Shown: positions 27,501 through 33,818 of the stretch, piece by piece
How the letters are laid out: the number at the start of each line of letters is the position of its first letter
Numbering within the stretch: the first letter of the stretch is position 1
Origin: Candidatus Obscuribacterales bacterium
Lineage (GTDB): Bacteria > Cyanobacteriota > Vampirovibrionia > Obscuribacterales > Obscuribacteraceae
DNA: 33,818 nt
Assembly: GCA_021732565.1 (NCBI GenBank)
Contig: JAKFUT010000123.1
Span: forward strand, 1-33,818
Direction of reading: 5' to 3'
Made by a program: the position numbers and the translations under genes
Notes under the pieces: generated by a model
Databases searched by the model: none
What the model saw: the letters and a program-made list of their open reading frames with translations, nothing else
Told to the model about the DNA's origin: nothing

Positions 27501-30500
27501 ATGGCGCCTTGCATATCGGCCCTGGGCTATGGCGAGCATGGCTGAGACACCGAACGAGAGAGCGTTGTTGCCGTGTCCAACATGCAAACCAGATTCGGCT
27601 AAATGCGTGAGCCCTTCCTGGGCAACAGTGAAGCCAGTCTGAGTGACAGTTTCGCCGCGGACTCTTCCAAGCCACTCGCGCATAAAGCTTTGGCTGGCGG
27701 GATTACGCGCACCTACGGCGGCCGCGGTTTCCATCTGAGTAGCAATCTGAGACGCGGCTCGCGAAGTATATAATGTGCGCAGGGCCTCCCTGGATAAGCC
27801 TCCGCGCATCCCGTGCGTCGCTAGATGACCAAGCCCGAGGCAGCCCAGCCCCATGCTGACGTTCATGAGATATTCCAGACCGACCGGGCCTGCAACATCT
27901 CGCAATCCCGCCCAGCCCCGTTCACCCATTAGAGCGAGACCGGCGGAGAAGTTGTCCGACACACTTCGATCTCCCATGGTAACGAAGAACACACCTGCTC
28001 TCAAGGCCGTGTCTTCTACATACCTGCCGATCGGAGACCGGTCTTCGTATCTGCCCAAGCCTGTATCGCCGATAAGATGGTTAATTTGATAAAGACTTTC
28101 TCTGGCTATATGAGATGCGCCGACAGCTACAGCGGAGCTAACCAGCAGTACCGCCAGCGGTGATGCCGTTCCCATACTTGCAACACAAATAATTGCTGCG
28201 CCCACTGATGCTGCGATGACAATGGCATTTTCACTGAGCCAATTTCCAAATGTGTCCGCATTGAAGTCGCGGCTGCGGATCATGGTTAGCATCTGATCCA
28301 GTCCTCGGCGAGTTTCCGAGGCCGGGTTGCAGATGTCGATCATGCCGTTCAGAGCCCGAATACGCTCTCTAATTATCCGTGCTGATTCTGGATCATTTAT
28401 GCTTGGAAGTGCCTGTTCCAGTTCGCGTACTCTTGCGCGCACCGCTGTAATCTGTTCGGGAGTTATTGCGGAAAGAGCTCTTCTGAGTTCTTCTCCGCGG
28501 CGTTTCACATCATCGACGAACTCCTGATATTTCTTTCCTTCCTTGCCGGACTTATACATTTCGTCAATTGCCCGCAAGTGGGTGTTTATGGCTCGTCCGG
28601 CGTCTGCAAGAGCATTGATACCAGCATCGCAATCAATTGCTCGCATCAATGTTTGCCGGGCGGCTTGAGCATCCAGGGAGTTCGGCTGGGTTGGGCGGAA
28701 CGCGCGCAGTTGAGTCAGCGCTTCTCCGAAGCGCGCTGCGGGATCGCTGCCGAATCGTGGCAGTTCCGTCATCGATACAATTCCCTGGTCGCGCATGCGT
28801 TCCAATCCTGAACGACCTACGCGACCGCCACCGCTGCGTTCTGTAAGGTTGGTCAATGCCTGAGGAGTGAAAGCTCGCATTATATCCGGGCCGTAATCTC
28901 TATACATGCGCAATGAGAGCTGGTCTGCCTGGAATCGCTCACCGGTATGCCAGAGGGTGGTATACCGTCCTGAGTCGTCTGCCAGTCCGAATGCAGAGGA
29001 CCGTCGGCTTTGCTCATGTACCTGTCTGCCAGTTTCAGCGATGCGATCGTCTAGTTCTCGTACTCTGCGGACACCGCCGTTTTGGTTTCTTTCCCATTCG
29101 TCAAGCGGACTCTCGAATATCAGTCCCCCCAGAGAGATTACATTTCCTGCTGTCCTCAGGAATCCCGGACCCTGCCTGGTGGTGCCGGTTAACCTGTTGA
29201 GAGCCTGGTCTCTTTCGCGTGCGAGCCTTTCCTGCGATGCAGTTCTGAAAGCAAGATCATCATCGGCTCGCCCTCTGGCGTCGCGAACGGCACGGTCAAG
29301 TGCACCGCCCGAGATACCATTGTTCATCAAGAAGCTGTAGCGCTGTTGGAGCTGTCCATTGAACAAAACACCTTCCAGTTGAGCCATGTTGATATCTTCG
29401 TCTCTGCCGGTGAGTTGCCGGCGCAACTCGGGAGACAGTCTGTTGAATGCTGCCGCGGTTATGAATTTGCCTTCGAATGAAGGCATCGCCCTGTCGCCTC
29501 TTAGCTGATCTCTTGAGCCTGTAAGCTGCTCGCGAATTTCTGCCGGCAATGAATTGAACAGTGCGAAATCGATTCGTCGTTGGCTCATGTCCATTCGTTG
29601 ACCGTCCGCAAGCGGAGCCGCGGAGCCGGTCAGGTCGCGTCGGAACCATGGATCAAGAGAATTCCACGTCTGTGCTCTGCCGACAACGGCCCGTACGAAC
29701 TCGGCGCCGCCTTGTTCTTGATCGCGATAGTTCTCGATTGCACGATTGGCACGCTCGTAATACTGTGCGTTGGTAAGTCCCGGACGCACCTCACGGAATA
29801 TGCCTGCCACCGGAGAAGGAACGTTCGCATCATACATCAACCGTTGAACCTGCTCCAAGAGTTCCAGATTCATCTCGCCGCCATCGCCACGGACATAACG
29901 AACCAGAGCATTTCGGACTTCGCTGTTTGCTACTCCCGGCCAGTTAAGCTGCGCGAAGGCACCGAATGCAGCTTGCTGGGCATCCGCGGCTTGCACTCTC
30001 CCCAGTATGGAGAGGAGCGCTCGCCCTGCGGAGTTCTGAATAGCACGAGACTCCTCGTTGGTAAAACCGCGCCCGGTCAAACCTGTGACACCGGCAGCAG
30101 TGCGGAAGTCCGGATGCTCCACGCGTTGTCCGGCACTTTCTCCAAATTGTCCCAGCGCGACCACTTGTTGGCGCGTAAGATGTCGTCCGGCAATCGCAAG
30201 CACAGAAATGCAGTTTTGCAATTCGCGAGCCGCTTGCTCGTGAGATCCGGCGATGTTCTCCCTGTTCGTCACCGGCTCCATGCACAATCTGATCAACTCA
30301 GTCCGTTGCGCCGGCGGCATTTTATCTATCGCGTTCGGCAGCTGAGCAATAATCTCGGGGGTCAGGTTCTGCCGAATAAACGTTACATCTGCGTTCGTCC
30401 AACGCTCCGCCGCATTCATCAAACCTTCGATGGCGCTTCGCCGCATCTGTGCGTTTTCCGAACGAATCCCGGCTTGTAATGCCGTTCGAACCGGATCGCC

Positions 30501-33500
30501 TATGGAAGTTTCCCGTCCGGCTAAGGTGCCCAGTGTCGCCAGGAGTTGAGCCCTATCCGCTCTGGCCGTATTAACTTGCAGAAGTTCGGTGATCGTGGCG
30601 CGACGAACGTCCGGGTTTCTTCCGGCTAGCTCTAACGCTCTGCGTGCGGCTTCCGCCGAGTAAGGCCGTTCAGTCGCCCCTGCGGCTACATGAGACAGCA
30701 CTCTCAAAGACGGTACATCTCCAAGAAATGCTGTTCGATGGAATCGCTCAAGCACCATGGCGAATTCAGGATGCTTGGACGCCGTCATGAATGTGTCGAC
30801 CAACGCCTCGCGCCCGGGAACGGTGGAAGTTAATATGGAAGTCAATGCACGAACTGTTTCGATGCTTGATTCTGTGGGGCGCTGCTGCCCGTTGACCTCC
30901 TCCGTGTCTGCAAGTGCTTCTCGTAGCATCGGTAGAGCTAACTCATTGATCTGATTGGCTCGCGGGACTCCCTGTTCGCCGCTTGCGCGCCCCGTCTGCG
31001 CCTGTGATACCGCATGTGCAATCGCGGCAGCTTCACCGCCGGTGAGTCCCGGTGAATCCTCGTCATCGAGGGCTTCCCTCATCGCCCCGAGAGCGATTGT
31101 CCTAAGCTCGTGCATAAGGACCGCATTGCCGGTGACGGCACTGTTCAGCGCAGGTATGAAGGCCGGCTTGCCGTTCACCTCGCTATAGCCCGCCGCATAC
31201 CAGGAGTTTCTTTGGGCTTCGTCCATTCCTCCCATGATGGAGCTTGCCAGAGCCGCACGTGCGTATAGATTTCCTGCTCTAGCGGCCTGCGCCAGTGCTT
31301 GCATTGCTTCTCTGGCTTGTTCGGGGGTTGTAGCCTCTTGAAGCCGCGAAAGATTGCGCATTGGTTCGGCCCACTCCAACCATCGGGCCGCCATTCGGTT
31401 GTGATTTTCGGATTCATCGCGCAGGCTGTCCACAGCTTCGCTCCATTGCTGCGATGTGGAGGTGTTCTCCAATGCGCGAATAATCCGACCTGTGCGCATT
31501 TCATCGTAGGTGGTTTGAGGGTTGGGCAGTCTTTCCAAAATAGTACGAAGCGTTTGTTCGCGGCGCTCGGGATTTCCTAATTCCGTTATCAACTGATTGA
31601 TCTGTTCTCTGGTGCCTAACCTGACTAGCATTTCGCGCACGGAGGGGTTGCCCGGGCTGGCTCCCGTGTCCAAACCTGCAGTGATCATCGATTCCAACGC
31701 TCGGCGCACGTCTTCAGCTGCCAGATGGCGTTCTTCTTCATTGCCGAAGCCGGCCGTGGCTTCCAACGCAGTGTTGATTGCAGCACGAAGAGGGGTGACC
31801 AATTCGTTTGCTCTTAATCTCCGCCCAAGATCGTTAAAGTTGTCTGCTCGCAGAGCGGTCATGCGTTGCTCGGCGAGTTGCTCAAAAGTGCGCAGAGCTT
31901 CAGTTCGCTGTTCATCTGTACTTTCGCGGTTGAGATAGGTTGCGATCGCTCTGTCAGCGTTGTCGAAGTTTTGTTGCCCCCACTGCTCTATGTGTTCTCT
32001 GGCTTCCCGCACCTCGTCAGCACTGCGTTCCCCAAACTGGCGTAGGATGTCCGCAGGAGATAACCTTCGCAGGTCCTGTCGTTGTTGCTCAACAGGGCGT
32101 AGAGCGGCCTGAAGCTGCCGCAAAGCTGCTTCTCTTGTGGCAGCGTCAGGAGACGTTAGTTGAGTGTAAATCTGATCCGCCCGAGGCAAGCGATCGCGCA
32201 ATATCTGACTTGCCAGCTGATTACCCCTGGACGAAAACGTAATTAGCGACTGTAATTCGCGAGATGCTATTAGCGGATCCGTTGCTTCGCTGATGTTTGC
32301 CACTGCGTGAGATACACGGGCGCGAGCCAGCTCGCTTGCGAGTCTGTCATCGATGCGATCGTTAAGCCCGTTTTGTACGACGGCTCTCTCCATTTCACGA
32401 ATGGCATTGGCTCGCTGCTCGGCGTTGCCATTAACTACATCGAGAAGGGCTTGACCATCGGTGAAACGCGCTCCGGTCCTTCGGCTGTCCGCATGTGCTC
32501 TGGCGCTTTCTACGGCAGCCTCTCGTTCTGCACGCCGAGCGGCGCGAGCACCTTCATTGAGATTCTCCTCAGCTTCACGTGTGTGCCTGTCGCCATCAAT
32601 AAATCCTGTTAGGATATCGCGAGAGCCTTGCTGTTCACCAAGTTCAAGTCCGGCTATCGTGCGAAGGGCATCACGTCGTGCTTCCGGTGTGGTTGCTGCT
32701 CGCAAACGCTGAACAGCATCAACCAGGCTGAGCGCTCGCAGCGCTTCCAGTGCATAAGGGTTGCCTCCTTTGGTAACCTCTTCCTGCAAATCTCGCAGCG
32801 CGCGAGCCCGCTCTTCTGGATTGCGCGCTCGCATGAACTGTCTAATGTAATATGCATTTCTGTCTGAATCGTCTGGCGGCTGAGTTCCGTCACCGGGATT
32901 ATCCGACAAATTAAGTCCGCCCAATGCCGACTGCAGACTGTCTGCACCCATGATCTCGCGCAGCACGGCCGTCGACTGTGCATTGTATTCGCCACGCCAA
33001 GTCTCCGGTCTGTCGGGATCGTAGGGAGTGCTGGTCTCGCGCCTAAGGCGAGCACGCCACTCGGTGTCTCCTCTTCTTCTGGCGCTTGCTTCTAGCCTTG
33101 CGATATGGTCTCCGCCTTCCTCCCCCTCGAGGTCACCATCGCCTTCGCGCTCCTCTCCACTTTCCCGCTCTTCTCTGCCTTCGCGTTCTTCTTCGCTACC
33201 TTCAAATGAGGTGAAATAAACCGGTCCGGGACTCTCGTCGAGGGACTCCTCGTCCCTCGATTCCGGCGAAGTCTCTTTATGCGATTTTACGAACTCGTTA
33301 CCCTCGCGGTCTACTTGTTCCGTTTCCATTCTCATGCCGACAGCTTTGGACCGTGCTGATTCTGACGGGCGAGGGGCTGTCGAACTATATAAATCCTCGG
33401 TGCCGAATTCCAATTCTCTTGCACCGAGACTGCTCGGCGTCTGTCTGCGCTCTCGGGTTTTCTCCAGCAATTCTTGAAGCGCTTCGACCGCCAGCGTACT

Positions 33501-33593
33501 CTCCGATCGATCTTCCTCAAGCATCTGCTCGGTTGAGATCTCGTCTTTCCAGTTCGATTGCATAATGGCAGCCCCCGCATCCCTCTCATTCAC
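24507..33593 (-). CDS. Giant multidomain protein: acidic head, helical repeats, membrane segment, degenerate zincin-like and nuclease-like motifs
   Basis: The 3,028-residue frame starts at GTG 33593, which lacks a ribosome site; ATG 33563 (MQSNWKDE), with GGGGG 8 nt upstream, is an alternative. Residues ~1-190 are charged and disordered (EGREERESGEEREGDGDLEG). About 230-1330 are degenerate HEAT-like helical repeats rich in Arg, Glu and Ala. Around 1340-1500 are two related segments (FNSLPAEIREQLTG, FNRLSPELRRQLTG). A hydrophobic block at ~1788-1830 (IVIAASVGAAIICVAS, PLAVLLVSSAVAVGAS) may cross a membrane. Residues 2253-2257 are EEMFH in a zincin-like helix with the first His replaced. Around 2433-2454 is GIDYMLRNTTTGEWLPLDIS, a strand pair like that of restriction-endonuclease-fold proteins. 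The tail is Arg/Glu/Ala-rich helix. No signal peptide. The function is unknown; a large toxin- or scaffold-like protein is possible. Confidence 0.85.
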   Translation of the reverse strand: MNERDAGAAIMQSNWKDEISTEQMLEEDRSESTLAVEALQELLEKTRERRQTPSSLGARELEFGTEDLYSSTAPRPSESARSKAVGMRMETEQVDREGNEFVKSHKETSPESRDEESLDESPGPVYFTSFEGSEEEREGREERESGEEREGDGDLEGEEGGDHIARLEASARRRGDTEWRARLRRETSTPYDPDRPETWRGEYNAQSTAVLREIMGADSLQSALGGLNLSDNPGDGTQPPDDSDRNAYYIRQFMRARNPEERARALRDLQEEVTKGGNPYALEALRALSLVDAVQRLRAATTPEARRDALRTIAGLELGEQQGSRDILTGFIDGDRHTREAEENLNEGARAARRAEREAAVESARAHADSRRTGARFTDGQALLDVVNGNAEQRANAIREMERAVVQNGLNDRIDDRLASELARARVSHAVANISEATDPLIASRELQSLITFSSRGNQLASQILRDRLPRADQIYTQLTSPDAATREAALRQLQAALRPVEQQRQDLRRLSPADILRQFGERSADEVREAREHIEQWGQQNFDNADRAIATYLNRESTDEQRTEALRTFEQLAEQRMTALRADNFNDLGRRLRANELVTPLRAAINTALEATAGFGNEEERHLAAEDVRRALESMITAGLDTGASPGNPSVREMLVRLGTREQINQLITELGNPERREQTLRTILERLPNPQTTYDEMRTGRIIRALENTSTSQQWSEAVDSLRDESENHNRMAARWLEWAEPMRNLSRLQEATTPEQAREAMQALAQAARAGNLYARAALASSIMGGMDEAQRNSWYAAGYSEVNGKPAFIPALNSAVTGNAVLMHELRTIALGAMREALDDEDSPGLTGGEAAAIAHAVSQAQTGRASGEQGVPRANQINELALPMLREALADTEEVNGQQRPTESSIETVRALTSILTSTVPGREALVDTFMTASKHPEFAMVLERFHRTAFLGDVPSLRVLSHVAAGATERPYSAEAARRALELAGRNPDVRRATITELLQVNTARADRAQLLATLGTLAGRETSIGDPVRTALQAGIRSENAQMRRSAIEGLMNAAERWTNADVTFIRQNLTPEIIAQLPNAIDKMPPAQRTELIRLCMEPVTNRENIAGSHEQAARELQNCISVLAIAGRHLTRQQVVALGQFGESAGQRVEHPDFRTAAGVTGLTGRGFTNEESRAIQNSAGRALLSILGRVQAADAQQAAFGAFAQLNWPGVANSEVRNALVRYVRGDGGEMNLELLEQVQRLMYDANVPSPVAGIFREVRPGLTNAQYYERANRAIENYRDQEQGGAEFVRAVVGRAQTWNSLDPWFRRDLTGSAAPLADGQRMDMSQRRIDFALFNSLPAEIREQLTGSRDQLRGDRAMPSFEGKFITAAAFNRLSPELRRQLTGRDEDINMAQLEGVLFNGQLQQRYSFLMNNGISGGALDRAVRDARGRADDDLAFRTASQERLARERDQALNRLTGTTRQGPGFLRTAGNVISLGGLIFESPLDEWERNQNGGVRRVRELDDRIAETGRQVHEQSRRSSAFGLADDSGRYTTLWHTGERFQADQLSLRMYRDYGPDIMRAFTPQALTNLTERSGGGRVGRSGLERMRDQGIVSMTELPRFGSDPAARFGEALTQLRAFRPTQPNSLDAQAARQTLMRAIDCDAGINALADAGRAINTHLRAIDEMYKSGKEGKKYQEFVDDVKRRGEELRRALSAITPEQITAVRARVRELEQALPSINDPESARIIRERIRALNGMIDICNPASETRRGLDQMLTMIRSRDFNADTFGNWLSENAIVIAASVGAAIICVASMGTASPLAVLLVSSAVAVGASHIARESLYQINHLIGDTGLGRYEDRSPIGRYVEDTALRAGVFFVTMGDRSVSDNFSAGLALMGERGWAGLRDVAGPVGLEYLMNVSMGLGCLGLGHLATHGMRGGLSREALRTLYTSRAASQIATQMETAAAVGARNPASQSFMREWLGRVRGETVTQTGFTVAQEGLTHLAESGLHVGHGNNALSFGVSAMLAIAQGRYARRHLRAARGNEVHVTPEFEAALLSQLRRDGHQIREVRPGHYEVTPFTARHGDPPIIVRRAPEVHMALPHELPANQRDNARANASRLGTDGAWMTSAVREMHGGNYQQAYENARNASTKPANLDINGVALPAMSAADIIAGRGVTEHINGMRTVGEAIRTPEGRFVINEPRTQVRLSDGVIVDVLNPRRAADGRALNLTQQAEMNRVVESANGRRIVAEHAFTMMEEMFHIRQYAERGTPLSQTFREFAERNPGEIATRDADNPMGRTRDSLEREFMAALSDAGVHPELLRQHFEGQYTGRRSIMDFIRQRAGIANPPEAPVRPGGPEAPLIGPDGRLVLRREQRVAPPENVQTEADILAGRSGTTGDMCQLQGSQIIRDLLQRRAPGWELVECPSQSAGDRVGIDYMLRNTTTGEWLPLDISTRAKPGRQFTITLPEGTSPTAGWNGRNRRITAHGEQLIERFLFGDPPQNGTPRFIQDNLPLAQALGALDNGRTPPIRDILRGAQTTLNATERQTRIQEFITACENNPALRSMREHAQRALAHANNEVTLDRQVGRAVDDFVLGRRQVDVPEVRSNVEIDVHGRVIGFVEGSPWHSGTILEHVNASIERMRARTDLSPAQDARLTRLEEMHTRASERQQVVSDLHAGLEALNRGAVADANLALNADAANPAALRRRATEALQHITQPAELVAALRHVETHGTFANNGQRRAYLEARLAQERQALRPLYNEFAPLVREHLVWSEYGTDTTRAAAFADRTGLSPTVGEWARHQAQWEAASARWAELPPTAARDFLPESWSGALGAPRPASSRVEQVSNPNQAGAAIIHGSATYYPRDISHYDTATRSFITTSGASLPLSACNIRLRVQAGANRDAQSFHGMRQIEAILRREQRVTAEMARLGTELPEITHTRDRVRDRLRNLDLGDAAGAARRWGTFDGNHLNTSRELNAQWGSMSPAEIRFMETRLLNLTEPQKAALRRHLETLRNEGVTVQEAIEIAAS

Positions 33594-33627
33594 AAGGTAA
33601 TTCGGAAAAGTTGAATGAATATCTCAT
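33586..33627 (-). promoter_or_regulatory. Candidate 13-residue leader peptide / conserved 5' element before the giant gene
   Basis: ATG 33627 opens MRYSFNFSELPCE and stops at TGA 33588-33586, just overlapping the GTG start of the giant frame. The peptide matches the first residues of the HEAT-like protein (MRYSFNYSGLPYG), 19 kb away. Here it is out of frame with the main gene. I see no clear ribosome site in front of it. Confidence 0.5.
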
Positions 33628-33696
33628 GGAGACGAAGCTTTCGTTTGGTGGAAGTTCCATGGTGGATCGGAAACTTACCATAGCCTGCAGAACAGT

Positions 33697-33726
33697 AAGA
33701 GAAGGACCAGATTTGGTCCTTCTCTT
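33697..33726. terminator. Perfect 13-bp hairpin upstream of the giant gene
   Basis: AAGAGAAGGACCA, loop GATT, TGGTCCTTCTCTT. The pyrimidine-rich right arm resembles the tail of an intrinsic terminator although no pure T-run follows. On the minus strand it lies ~70 nt before the leader ATG 33627, so it is either the terminator of a gene beyond the window or an attenuator-like structure of the giant gene. Confidence 0.55.
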
Positions 33727-33818
33727 GACGGAAAAGAAAACGTGAGGCAATTGCGGCCTTGCTCCTTCTCGTTACGGAGTCGGGAGTTGAAATCCACCGC
33801 TGTCGGGAACTCTCTGCC

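Noticed and set aside
29580..30479. 299-codon open frame on the plus strand
   Set aside because: It is antisense to the giant gene and shows no domain or start signal.
1..33818. Mobile elements, CRISPR arrays, tRNA or rRNA genes
   Set aside because: I found no transposase or integrase motifs, no regularly spaced short palindromic repeat array and no recognisable tRNA or rRNA sequence; the regular repeats present are coding.

Overview
The window looks like a bacterial chromosome segment of roughly 50% G+C, dominated by long, repeat-rich, lineage-specific proteins. I see no rRNA, tRNA, transposase, integrase, phage gene or CRISPR array. The clearest conventional genes are an OmpR/PhoB-type response regulator and a two-TM PAS histidine kinase. 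The response regulator's style, together with Gly/Ser-rich secreted proteins, very large helical-repeat proteins and a protein with leucine-rich repeats, reminds me of Obscuribacterales (Vampirovibrionia/Melainabacteria). That placement is inference from general knowledge of such genomes and rests on no search.

Layout. 1-3054 (+): a truncated protein with 24-residue tandem repeats, then a long acidic, Cys-containing, mostly disordered protein with a small folded C-terminus. 3055-3488: a gap carrying an 18-bp perfect palindrome. 3489-9086 (+): two exported proteins with good signal peptides, the second about 1,180 residues and Gly/Ser-rich. 9304-9930 (-): a small Gly-rich exported protein. 10114-14223 (-): a 1,369-residue acidic-headed HEAT-like repeat protein. 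14437-15333 (+): an Ala-rich amphipathic helical protein. 15331-15680: a duplicated non-coding element whose hairpins keep pairing while their sequences differ. 15702-18567 (-): histidine kinase, a small membrane protein overlapping it across an A8 run, and a response regulator further upstream. 19190-19954 (+): a small acidic/beta-rich protein. 20456-21862 (+): a protein with a Pro-rich 19-residue repeat and a 23-residue beta-like repeat, followed by a strong intrinsic terminator. 21997-24336 (-): a protein with an HEISH metallopeptidase motif and a C-terminal leucine-rich region. 24507-33593 (-): a giant protein of about 3,000 residues with an acidic head, helical repeats, a membrane segment, a degenerate zincin-like motif and a restriction-endonuclease-like strand pair.

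Connections. The HEAT-like protein gene and the giant gene, about 19 kb apart, both begin with the same short coding element, MRYSFN(Y/F)S(G/E)LP. It is in frame with the first gene but out of frame with the second, and most of its base differences are silent. This suggests a shared leader peptide or 5' control element, or an ancestral shared N-terminus. The giant gene and the HEISH protein lie head to tail on one strand, and both contain a zincin-like helix, intact in one and degenerate in the other. I treat these two genes plus the HEAT-like gene as the best candidate for an undescribed functional set; its role is unknown.
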